Source of the DNA: Eulemur rufifrons
Taxonomy: Eukaryota > Chordata > Mammalia > Primates > Lemuridae
NCBI RefSeq assembly: GCF_041146395.1
Contig: NC_090984.1
Span: 86,439,114-86,503,113 of the forward strand
DNA length: 64,000 bases
Direction of reading: 5' to 3'
Positions 38,534 to 48,152 of this stretch are shown piece after piece; positions within the stretch are counted from its first letter, which is position 1, and every line of letters begins with the position of its first letter. The notes below the pieces were generated by a model that saw nothing but the letters and a program-made list of their open reading frames with translations, did not search any database and had not been told where the DNA came from. A program made the translations under genes and the position numbers.

Positions 38534-40475
38534 GCAGGGGACGTACACCTCCCATAGCCACTTGCAGGGGGTTATACCTCTGCTTGGGGAACCTGGGTTC
38601 TGCTCACAGGGTGTGGCTCATTTCCCTCCCTTCATGGACAGGCAGTGTTTTTGCAGCACCCAGGGAATCTCAGCTCCTGGGTGTCTGCATCACTGAATCT
38701 GCAGACAATGCTCCCCAGACCCCACGCAGACCACAGCAGGCTTAGGGTACTGGTGGTTCCCAGGGGAACTGTGGGTCTTTCCTGCTTGAGCTTTCAGAGT
38801 GGACGCTCCCAGATGAGAGGAGAGTGCGGTACCCCAGAGGGCCCTTTAGGACAACCGGGACCAGGGCACCAGCTCCCGACTATCCGAGGTCTTCTCCTCC
38901 TGTCTCCCTCACCCACTGCTGCTAAGGCAACCATGGCTGTTCTGCTTGGGACTGGCAATGGTTCCACAAGCCATAATTAAGCCAGGGCACTTGGGAGCGG
39001 CTGCTCTGCCTCTGACAGAGCGCCTATGACACCCAGGATTCTGTGGAGCTTGGGGCTCACTCTTTTCCCTCTAAAAAGCTGCAGCAGGCACTTTCATGTA
39101 CCCCCAGCACAAAAGCTACCACCTCCCCTGAGGGAAGGTGAGGATAGCAGTCCTGGCTCCAACCTGCCTGTCTCTTCTGGGAGGAGCCAACCACACCTCC
39201 CCCACCAGAGCATTTCGGCCAAGCCCACAGCGGTCAGGTAGCGCTGCACACTGGGCTGAGCCACCTCCACCACCTCTGCTGCAGCTGGGTCGGGGTGGGA
39301 GCTGGGAATCTGAGCGCTGTTGTGCCCCCAAGAACAGAGACTGCTATCACTGCCAAGAGAGGGAGCTGTGGGCAGCTTGTGCCTCCTACAGCTGGCTGAC
39401 TCTGCTAATCTCACCAAAAGGGGCCCACCCCCTGTCACAGGCTCACAGTGCATCCACTGTTCCCCTGTCTGTGCATTCTTCCAGACCAAGAGATCACCCC
39501 AGCCCTCACTATCACAGCCAGCGCCTGAACTCAGGGAGGCTTGAGGGCAAGTTTGCCAGCCCAGTGTCCATCTGGTTTCTCCAGGATCCCCATTAAAAAG
39601 TTGGCAAAAGACACGAATAGACATTTTTCAAAAGAAGATATACAAATAGCCAACAAACATATGAAAAAATGCTCAACATCACTAATCATCAGGGAAATGC
39701 AAATTAAAACCACAATGAGATACAAAATGGCTATTTTTAAAAGTAAAAAAACAGATGTTGGCACAGATGTAGTGAAAATGGAATGCTTATATACTGTTGG
39801 TGGGAATGTAAATTAGTACAACCTCTATGGAAAACAGTACAGAGATTCCTCAAAGAACTAGAAGTAGAACTACCATTCGATCCAGTAATCCCGCTACTGG
39901 GTATCTACCCAAAGGAAAAGAAGTCATTATATCAAAAAGACACCTGTACCCTAATGATTATCACAGCACAATTCACAATTGCAAAGATATGGAATCAACC
40001 TATGGACTTATCAACTGATGAGTAGATAAAGAAAATGTGATATGTGTGTGTGTGTCTGTGTATATATATATATGTGCATATGTGCATGTATATACACACA
40101 CAGACACAGACACACACACACACCATGGAATACTACTCAGCCGTAAAAAAGAATGAAATAATGTGTTTCACAGCAACTTGGATGGAATTGGAAGCCGTAA
40201 CCCTAAGTGAAGTATCTCCGGAATGGAAAAACAAATACCACTTGCAGTCATTTATAAGTGGGAGCTAAGTGATGGGTAAGCATGGTCATATACAGTGGCA
40301 TAATGGACTTTGGAGACTAAGAAGGGGAAAATTACCTATTGGGTACAATGTATACTATTTGAGTGATGGGTACACTAAAAGCCCTGATTTCACCACTATG
40401 CAATTCATCCATGTATCAAAAAAACACTTATACCCCTAAATCTATTGAAATAAAAACAAGTTAATAAAAAAAAAA
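38534..40475 (+). mobile_element. L1 LINE with internal deletion: GC-rich 5' segment joined to ORF2 end
   Basis: A complete insertion unit bounded by the 13-bp TSD ggtacagccactt (38521-38533) and ggtacagctactt (40476-40488). Left 1.05 kb (38534-39588) is GC-rich and non-repetitive, with wording like an L1 5' UTR. At about 39588 (ggatccccattaaaaagttg) it passes directly into the last part of ORF2 (peptide [14 protein letters not shown] near 39902) and the 3' UTR with an A-rich tail (about 40455-40475). ORF1 and about 80% of ORF2 are absent. Open frames of 111-176 codons in the 5' segment overlap on both strands and are taken as chance. The 5' UTR identity is inferred; the single-unit insertion is seen. 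Confidence 0.8.
40035..40124. repeat. Composite TG-TA-CA microsatellite forming an imperfect palindrome
   Basis: Left arm of TG units with a tctg interruption, a TA centre with gtgcatatgtgcat, and a right arm of CA units with matching caga interruptions. It lies in the C-terminal ORF2 region of the nested L1. Confidence 0.9.
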
Positions 40476-40645
40476 GGTACAGCTACTTTGTAAGACATAT
40501 TGGCAGTTTCTTAGAAAATTACACATACTCTTACCATACAATCCTGCAATCACACTCCTTGGTATTTGCCCAAATGAATTAAAAATTTACATCCATACAA
40601 AAACCTGCACACAGATGTTTATAGCAGCTTTATTTATAATTGCTC
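40476..40645 (+). mobile_element. Old L1 LINE, right part of the split element
   Basis: Starts with the second TSD copy and continues in register after 38520: ttggcagtttcttagaaaat, cttaccatacaatcctgcaa, aaacctgcacacagatgttt, atagcagctttatttataat. It ends before the CA repeat. Confidence 0.92.
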
Positions 40646-40654
40646 TTAAGTTTC

Positions 40655-40685
40655 ATACACAAACACACACACACACACACACACA
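40655..40685. repeat. Microsatellite (CA)n
   Basis: cacaaacacacacacacaca units at the edge of the old L1. Confidence 0.92.
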
Positions 40686-41038
40686 AAATCTCTTATCTGG
40701 AAAAATGGAAAGGTCCACACATGCTCATTTGTCATGTAGCAACAGCCACCTCCCATTTAAATAGGGTGTGTGCTTTCCAGTTTGCCACAATCCCCTCCCC
40801 TCCCTATTGTAACCCATGGGGCCATGTTTCATTTATTTACTGTGCTATAGCCTGGTTCCAAGAAGCATATATGTTTGGAATTCCTTGCTCAATAAAAATC
40901 CTATGTTCCAGGCCAAATAATCTACCTGTTGTTCCCTAAACAAGCTTTTTCCTAAACCTTCCACATTCCCAGTTTTTCTCAAGCTGCTCCTTGTCTCTGA
41001 ACTGATTTCCTGCTTCTATTCCCAGTCTTACTTATTTT
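40686..41038. other. Unique sequence, no gene seen
   Basis: No repeat or exon recognised; a 99-codon open frame begins in the CA repeat and matches nothing known. Confidence 0.4.
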
Positions 41039-41150
41039 GGTCTTCCCCATCCTTCAAGTGCTAACATGCAGACCACCTCCTCCATGAAGGCTGTGTCTGT
41101 CCCTTGAGTTCATCTCTCCCTCCTCTGAACAAATCAAGCATTTAGTGTTC
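41039..41150 (+). mobile_element. L2 LINE fragment
   Basis: ccccatccttcaagtgctaa, accacctcctccatgaaggc and catctctccctcctctgaac follow the L2 3' region (ccttcaag..ccacctcctccatgaagcc..). Confidence 0.8.
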
Positions 41151-41179
41151 TGTGGAAAATGGCACCACTTTTCATTACT

Positions 41180-41610
41180 CACTTATTGAATAGCAGTTAT
41201 GGTTCAGGCACATTTTCCTAAGTGTTGGTGACACTCAGTTGAGCAATATGTCCTCTTTTCTCATCAGAGATCTTTCAGGCTTGGAGGAAGGCAGACAAGG
41301 AAATTTTAGAATTTATGTGAGAAAGTGCTATGATAAATCTTTGGGTAAACTGCCAAGTGTGCTCAAAGAAGGGGACTTCTTAAGAGGTGAGGCACTCAAC
41401 TTAACTTGAGTCTTAAAGGAAAAGGAGAAATTAGGTAGGAAGTGCCGAGGACTGGGAAGTAGAGCCTTTAGTTGAGGAAAAAACTTAATCAAAGGCCTGG
41501 AAACCTGAGAGGGCAACTGTAAGCAGCTTAGAGTGCATGTGTTTGGCAGGTGAAGTCGAACAGGTAGGAGCACACGGCCTTTTGCAGTAGCCAGGTTTAT
41601 AAGCACCTCA
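41180..41610 (+). mobile_element. Ancient mammalian interspersed repeat, family not named
   Basis: tcacttattgaatagcagtt, tggttcaggcacattttcct, aagtgttggtgacactcagt, then gaaagtgctatgataaat, aacttgagtcttaaaggaaa and aaaggcctggaaacctgaga keep the order of a widespread old repeat (caggcactgttctaggtgctggggacac..gcaaaggcctgag). I cannot place its family securely. Confidence 0.55.
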
Positions 41611-41679
41611 GCACTCTCTTCTGATTATTAACTCCTTGGAGGTATAGGAATTTGGGGGCAGAAGGAAAGAACATTAAAC

Positions 41680-42051
41680 TTCAAGTTAAAAGATCTCATC
41701 TCTATCTGCTGTTTACTAGAGGTTATAACATTAATAGTTAAGGAGTGTCTACTTATAAGCTGTGTGAACTTGGGCAAGTTACTTAATATGTCTGTGCCTC
41801 AGTTCCTTCATTTATAAAACACGACTGACCGCACAGAGCATTGAGAGCAGTGGTGAGGATAACCGACACTGACCGGCCTGAATGGAGGCTGGGCCAGTGG
41901 GAATGGACTCTGGCTATAAAAGCCTGTCAATGCAAACAGGGTGTACTGGCTGGTCGTCAGCCATGGCTGGGAGGAAGCAATGAGCTGCTCTATGGAAACT
42001 GCTGGCATGGTGCCTGGCACAGAGTAAGCACTTAATAAGTGTTAGTTACTA
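41680..42051 (+). mobile_element. MIR SINE with internal insertion
   Basis: Starts with atctctatctgctgtttact, a central ataagctgtgtgaacttggg, caagttacttaatatgtctg, tgcctcagttccttcattta and tggtgaggataa. After about 130 bases of unrelated text (roughly 41866-41995) the MIR tail returns: ggtgcctggcacagagtaag, cacttaataagtgttagtta. Confidence 0.88.
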
Positions 42052-42245
42052 GCACCTTGCACCAGGCACTGGCAGGCTTCCTATCTCTTTTAATTCTTAC
42101 AACGATTCTATGACACAGGTGTTCTTTCTACATTTAACTATTGAGAAATTTAAAATGAAGTTGAGAGAGATTAAGAAACTTGCCCAAGGTCACAAAGCTA
42201 ATAAGGATCAAATCTGGTATTGTATTCAGTACCAGGTACAGAATT
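42052..42245 (-). mobile_element. MIR SINE, minus strand, tail-to-tail with the previous MIR
   Basis: gcaccaggcactggcaggct, ttaattcttacaacgattct, cattaactattgag-like text, gagattaagaaacttgccca and aggtcacaaagctaataagg are MIR read on the minus strand. Confidence 0.88.
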
Positions 42246-44156
42246 TGCAAGTCCAAGTGCAAAATGAATAGGTGGCCCCTTGTTCAAAAATTATTGAGAA
42301 TCTTAAGACAATGTGAGAGTTGTCAGTACCACAATGGAGTCACTTAGGTCAACCTAAAATAACAATGGAGAGAGTAGCTCTATAAAGGAATGTATTTATT
42401 GGAGAATGAACTGACAATGTTGATAGCAAAATGTTAAACCAAGTGTGTGGTCCTTCTAAGTGTGGGGTCCTTCTAAGCGTGGGGCCCTGTGTGGCTGCAC
42501 AGGTTGTATCCCTGGGAAGCTGGCCCTGATTTTGTTGTTCGTTAGCTTCAGTGATTTAAAAGTAAATCTGGAACAAATGTATACCCCTTGATGCTTCATA
42601 ATGCCATTGTAATGTGCTAACATCTTCTGATGAGTACAGAGAACATTACTTAAACAAAGAAGTCAGGAGGTAGAGAAAAAGGAAAGCTCACCCGAACATG
42701 ATTGGCTGGTATGCAGAATGCCAATGGACTTCATAACACAATGTGAGTTTATTGGATTGTTCTGGTTATTTCATATTCCTGGGAGTTGAATAACGGTCTG
42801 GATTAAAGAACACTAAAGACCTTGATATATCACACTTATGTTAGTTTGAACTCAGCTGCTTCTTGAAATTGGGAGTTTTAACATGAACAAATGTATCCCA
42901 ATTACTGACCACATTAGCTAACACTTTGGAAAAACCTGCTCAGCAAGGAAACTACATTTCAACTTTGCCCAAGTAAGCAGAGAGAGAAAGTAAGTGCAGA
43001 AAGGATGTCTGTCGAGTCATGAACTTAACTTTCTCAGCTTAGTTCCCCTGCTCTGTGTTCTTTCCCTGAGCTCACTGAAGAACAGCCTCTGCCCCGTGCT
43101 CCGGGGAAGGCTGACTTTGAGAAGGAATGCTTTTCTGTCAACTCCTGCCACTCTCAGATACTCAGTCCATTTTCCCAGCGTATTAGCATTACTCTGAAGA
43201 TGCTCAAACACTTCAAAGAAAGCATCTTCATTGAACAAATGGGAAAGCTGCCGCACCCTGGCGATACCTCCTACCCGATCCTGCAGTGCAGGCTTTAGGC
43301 ACTATTTCACTTCTTTTTAGACTGATTTTCATCCGCTCTACGGTGAGGATGAATCAGTAGATCAACAAGCATTTATTTGACACCTGTTAAATTTCCTTTT
43401 ACAAGTGTAGCAAAGATTACAGTGGGACTCACCACTGGAAGGAAGGGATTTTGGGCTTTCCTGAAAGGAGACTGCTCAGGCCCTGGGGATAAAGGAACGG
43501 CAAAGGCCCCTGGAGTACATGTTTATTAAGCTGGAGGCCTTCCAAACTGCTGGAAGGCACTCAAGAATACTAAAGAACTAAGTGTGCGGTGAGGGATGAC
43601 AGGGAAGGGAGAGTTTGATACCAGGGAATGTTATCTACAGGGCATCTGACTTAAGCCCTCAGACATCCGGAGTGAATTTCTCTATGGAAGAAGTATTCAC
43701 CCCAAAGAGCAGGACAGGCTCTCCCTTGCATAGGCCAGGATGTCGGGTGTGGGCTAACGGAGACACCACTAGATCAGGACGTGCCCTTTCCGTTTTCAGT
43801 AAACAAAACTGTATCTCTCAGAAGAGTGGGTGGACTCAGTGGCAGGTGAGCTGCCAGAGATGGGAGCAGGGCCTGCTCGGAAATAGTCACACTGGCAGGC
43901 CGAGCAGCATCGCAAGGATGTCTGCGGGGGTTTCTGCCCTGACCCGCACACGTGAGGGCTACGTCAGAGCACGGCATGGTGGAGATGGGATATGTGACTG
44001 TCTGATAAGTGTTCGCAAACATCCGTCTTGCCTCCTTCCTGTTAGTAACAGAACTAGGAATATGGCAGTGGTTGGAGAGTACATTTCCCATCCTTACTTT
44101 TTCTTTCCCTCATCCTGTGAGGGCGTTAAGTGGTGGGTGTTTTTTGTTTTTGCTTT
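42246..44156. other. Unique sequence; 183-codon open frame of doubtful meaning
   Basis: No repeat family is recognised except possibly a trace at 43345-43420. A plus-strand frame at 43615-44166 encodes 183 codons with no recognisable domain, signal peptide or repeat; it runs into the L1 tail and is overlapped by another frame on the minus strand, so it is more likely chance or repeat-derived than a gene. Confidence 0.4.
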
Positions 44157-44769
44157 TTCCAAATAACAGCTTTATTGAGATATAATATATATTACGTGCA
44201 AGTTATTTATTTTTTATATAAACAATATATGTATGTTGTATAATATGTTGTATAATTTACAACATACAAGTCACCCATTTAAAGTGTACAACTCAAAGGC
44301 ATTTAGCGTATTCACAGAGTTGTGCAGCCAATAATGCTATCACTTTTAGAACATTTTCATCACCTGGAAAACCCTACTCCCATTAGCAGTCACCCTCCGG
44401 TTCCGGCCAAACCTACCCCAGCGCTAGGCAACCACTAATTTACTTTCTCTATAGATTTGCCTATTCCGGTCATTTCATATAAATGGAATCATACAATATG
44501 TGGTCTTTTGTAACTGGCTTCATTCACTTAGCATAATATTTTTATGGTTCATTTATGATACAGTGTAAGTCAGTACTTCATTCTTTTTTATGGTTGAATA
44601 GTATTCTATTGTATGGATATAACACATTTTTAAATTTATCCTTTTATCAATTTATGGACACTTAATCTGTTCCAAATTTTTGGCTATTATAAATAAGGCT
44701 GCTCTGAACATTCATCTACAAATTTTTGTGTGAACATACATTTTCATTTCTCTTACATATTGGAGATAG

Positions 44770-44770
<1 letters not shown>

Positions 44771-44802
<32 letters not shown>
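44771..44802. repeat. Microsatellite (TA)n
   Basis: About 16 uninterrupted ta units inside the L1. Confidence 0.95.
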
Positions 44803-44803
<1 letters not shown>

Positions 44804-45057
44804 TGCTGTTGGGGGTTCTATGATAACTTTAGGTTTAACCTCTTGAAGAACTGCCAAACTGTTTTTTAAAGTGTCTGCACCATTTTATTTTCCCAGTTTC
44901 TCCATGTCGTTACCAGCACTTTATCTGTCTTTTTGGTGATAGCCATTTTAGTGGGTGTGAGTTGGTATTTCACTGTGGATTTGATTTGCATTTTCCTGAT
45001 TGCTAATGATGTTGAGCATCTTTTCATGTGCTTATTGGCTATTTGTATATCTTTTTA

Positions 45058-45396
45058 TTTATTTATTTTTTTTTTTTGTTGAGACAGAGTCTCACTTTGT
45101 TGCCCAGGCTAGAGTGAGTGCCGTGGCGTCAGCTTAGCTCACAGCAACCTCAGACTCCTCGGCTTAAGCGATCCTACTGCCTCAGCCTCCCGAGTAGCTG
45201 GGACTACAGGCATGCGCCACTATGCCCGGCTAATTTTTTTTCTATATAGATTTTTAGTTGTCCATATAATGTCTTTCTATTTTTAGTAGAGACGGGGTCT
45301 CGCTCAGGCTGGTCTCGAACTCCTGACCTTGAGCAATCCACCCGCCTCGGCCTCCCAGAGTGCTAGGATTACAGGCGTGAGCCACCGCGCCCGGCC
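45058..45396 (-). mobile_element. Alu SINE, young strepsirrhine type
   Basis: Tail tttatttattttt, then tgagacagagtctcactttg, right arm, AT-rich inter-arm block in reverse (ctatatagatttttagttgt, about 45241-45275), and left arm ending cgcgcccggcc. The TSD ttgtatatcttttta is identical at 45043-45057 and 45397-45411. It is close to consensus, hence young. Confidence 0.98.
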
Positions 45397-45763
45397 TTGT
45401 ATATCTTTTTAGAAGAAGTTTCTATTCAGATACTTTGCCCACTTTTGAGTTATTTCTCTTTTTATTATTGCATTATAAGGGGGGTTCTTTAGATACAGGC
45501 TTTTCAAATATTTCCTCCCATTCTGTGGGTTATCTTTTCACTTTCTCAATTATATCCTTTGTGGCACAAAAGTTTTTATTTTTTAAAGTCATATATAGGA
45601 AAGCATTGCATAACCCAAGGTCATGAAGACTTCTATGTTTTGTTCTAAAACTTTTATAGTTTTAGGACTTCCATTTTTGTCTTTGATCTATTTTGAGTTT
45701 TTGTGTATGGTGTGAGGAAGGCATCACCTTCTTTCCTTTGCATGTGAACATCCAGTTGTTACA

Positions 45764-46759
45764 GCACTCTTGCAAAAATTGCCCTTGTTTGATGAGAAGA
45801 ATGAGCAGAAGCATTGTCACAGTAGAGAAGGACTCTCTGGTAAAGGTTTCCTGAGCATTTTTCCATTTTTCTGTTAAAACTTCAGCTGATTTTCTGAAAA
45901 CACTCTCATAATAAGCAGATATTATTGTTCTTTGGGCCTCCAGAAAGTCAGCAAGCAAAATGCCTTGAGAATCCGAAAAAACTGTTGTCATGACCTTTGC
46001 TCTTGACTAGTCTGCTTTTGCTGGGACTAGAGCACTTCCACACCTTGGCAGCCATTGCTTTGATTGTGCTTTGTCTTCAGGATCTTACTGGTAAAGCCAT
46101 GTTTCATCTCCTGTTACAGTCTTTGAAGAAATGCTTCAGGATCTTGATTCTCCATGTTTAAAATTTCCATTGAATGCTCTGCTCTTATCTGTAGCTGATC
46201 TGGGTGCAACAGTCTTGGTACCCATTGAGTGGAAAGTTTTCTCAACTTTAATTTTTCAATCAGAATTGTGTACGCTGAACCAGTTGAGATGTCTGTGGTG
46301 TTGGCTATTGTTTCCGCTGTTAATCATCAGCTCTATTTAATTAGTACACAGACAAGATTAGTTTTTTCCTTGCAAATTGCTGTGCATGGTCTGCTGCTGT
46401 GGGCTTCATCTTCAGCATCATCTTGTCCCTTCTTAAAATGAGTTATCCCTTTGCAAACTGCTGATTTCTTTGGGGCATTGTCTCCATAAACTTTTCACAA
46501 AGCATCAGTGATTTCACCATTCTTCCACCCAAGCTTCGCCATAAATTTGATGTTTGTTGTTGCTTCAATTTTAGCAGAATTCATGTTACTCTAATAGGGG
46601 CTCTTTTCAAACTGGTGTCTTATCTCCTTAGTGGCTCAAGCTAAACCCTGTTCAGATATAACAACTTAGCACACGTTAATTTTGGTGCAAAAAAAAATTG
46701 AAGTCCATGCATAGTTCTTCCATAATATACATTTTTCATGAGCTTTTGAAGACCCCCTG
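45764..46759 (-). mobile_element. Mariner DNA transposon (Hsmar2-like), 3' part deleted
   Basis: Read on the minus strand: terminal repeat agggggtcttcaaaagctc (starting near 46758, with TA at 46760-46761), a 5' UTR, then mariner transposase text with many frameshifts. Transposase peptide is readable on the minus strand at about 45770-45990 (ILLADFLEAQRTIISAYYES). About three quarters of a 1.3-kb Hsmar2 is present. The 3' end and its terminal repeat are missing and the break abuts L1, so a 330-bp end portion was lost. The copy is dead. Hsmar2 spread in early primates or their ancestors. Confidence 0.9.
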
Positions 46760-47632
46760 TATTGTCTTCCAGTCCCTCAACATGGGATCTTTTCCATTTA
46801 TTTAGAGCTTTAATTTTTTTCAACAATGTTATAGTTTTCAGAGTATGTTTTGCACTGATTTTGTTAAATTTGTTCCTAATGTTTTATTCTTTTTGACACT
46901 ATTGTAAATGGAATTGTTTTCTTAATTTCATTTTCAGATCATTCATTGCAAGTATATAGAAATACAATTGATCATTGGATATTGATTCCTTATCCTGCAA
47001 CCTGCTGAATTCATTTATTTTAATTAGAGTTCTTATAGTTTTTAGGGGATTCCTTAGGATTTTCCATATGAAAGATCATGTTATCTGTGAAGACAGTTTT
47101 ATTTCTTCTTTTTTAATGTGCAATCCTTTTTTTTAAATTGCCTAATTGCCTTAGCTAGAACCTCCAATACTATGTCAAATTCAAGTGACAAAAGCAGATA
47201 TTTTTGTCTTATTCCTAATATCTAGGGGAAAGCATCCAGTCTTGCGCCATTATATATAAAATTGGCTGTGGGTTTTTTATAAATACTCTTTATCAGGTTA
47301 AGGAAGTTTCCTTCTATTGTTAGTTTGTTGAGTATTTTTATCATGAAAGGGGATTGGATTTCTCAAATACTTTTTCTGCATCTATTGACATGAATGTGTG
47401 TTTTTGTTCTTTATTATATTGATATGGTGTATTACATTCATTGATTTTTTTCACTTGTTAAACCAAACTTGCATTTCTCAAGTAAATCCTACTTAAAACT
47501 ATGGTGTATAATTTTCCTCATATATTGCTGGACTTGATTTACCAGTATTTTGTTAAGAATTTTTATGTCTATATTCATAAGGTATATTGGTCTGTAGTTC
47601 TTTCTTTCCGTTTTTTGTGTTTTTTTTTTTTT

Positions 47633-47655
47633 TGTGTGTGTGTGTGTGTGTGTGA
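47633..47655. repeat. Microsatellite (GT)n
   Basis: About 11 gt units after a T-rich run, inside the L1. Confidence 0.9.
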
Positions 47656-48084
47656 TGTCTTTGTCTTATTATGGTGTCAGGTACTACTGGCCTCATAGAA
47701 TGGATTGGGAAGTGTTTTCTTATTTTCCATTGTTACAAGAGTCTGTGAAGGATTGGTGTACCCATTCTGCCCCTCCAGTAACCGCCAGGCTGCTGGTTTT
47801 CACAGATACTGTGGCTGTGAGACTATTCATTTTTAGGACTACTATGGAACTGTGGAGAAGGGAACGGGAACAGGAAAACTAAAACACCACAAAGCCTGCT
47901 GTTTTTACCAAATACTCAGCTGCTTTTTTTGAATAAATGCTCCTCAGATTATTTCATACCTTTGATTAATTTCCAGAGTTCTGAAAAAATAGACTTTGAC
48001 AATTTTTGTCAGTGTTTGTCATTGCTGTTTGTGGAAGAGTCTATTTTTGGAGATCCTTACTCCACCGTTCCAGAAATGCTTCCC

Positions 48085-48152
48085 GAGAAAACGAATTCTC
48101 ACAAGATCCCCAGGTATCTGTATGCACATAAAAGCTTGAGAAACCCTGGTTT
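48085..48152 (-). mobile_element. MER5A fragment, minus strand
   Basis: acgaattctcacaagatccc, caggtatctgtatgcacata and aaagcttgagaaaccctg are the reverse of MER5A's 5' part. Confidence 0.7.

Larger units (their letters stand above)
44157..48075 (-). mobile_element. L1M-type LINE, minus strand, interrupted by Alu and mariner; 5' UTR joined to ORF2
   Basis: Read rightward (L1 3' to 5'): 3' UTR (aacagctttattgagatata, caaccactaatttactttct), ORF2 end (atgttgagcatcttttcatg), ORF2 body (aacatgggatcttttccatt, ggccattggtctgtag-like text, ctggcctcatagaatggatt) to about 47757. Then text I read as L1 5' UTR in reverse (aaacaccacaaagcctgctg, gagatccttactccaccgtt) to about 48075. ORF1 and the start of ORF2 are missing. 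An Alu sits at 45058-45396 and a mariner at 45764-46759. A (TA)n lies at 44771-44802 and a (GT)n at 47633-47655. All frames are broken. Confidence 0.9.

Noticed and set aside
38534..39588. GC-rich block considered as a CpG island or host exon
   Set aside because: It lies within a TSD-bounded retroelement insertion, and CpG is not notably enriched.
39094..39624. 176-codon minus-strand and 152-codon plus-strand frames in GC-rich DNA
   Set aside because: They overlap each other, lie inside the L1 insertion unit framed by a TSD, and match no protein family.
43615..44166. 183-codon plus-strand open frame
   Set aside because: No recognisable domain, overlapped by a 105-codon minus-strand frame, no splice or promoter context, and its end runs into an L1 tail.
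45662..45991. 110-codon minus-strand frame as an active mariner transposase
   Set aside because: It is a fragment fused to L1 text across a deletion joint; the rest of the transposase is frameshifted and one terminal repeat is missing.
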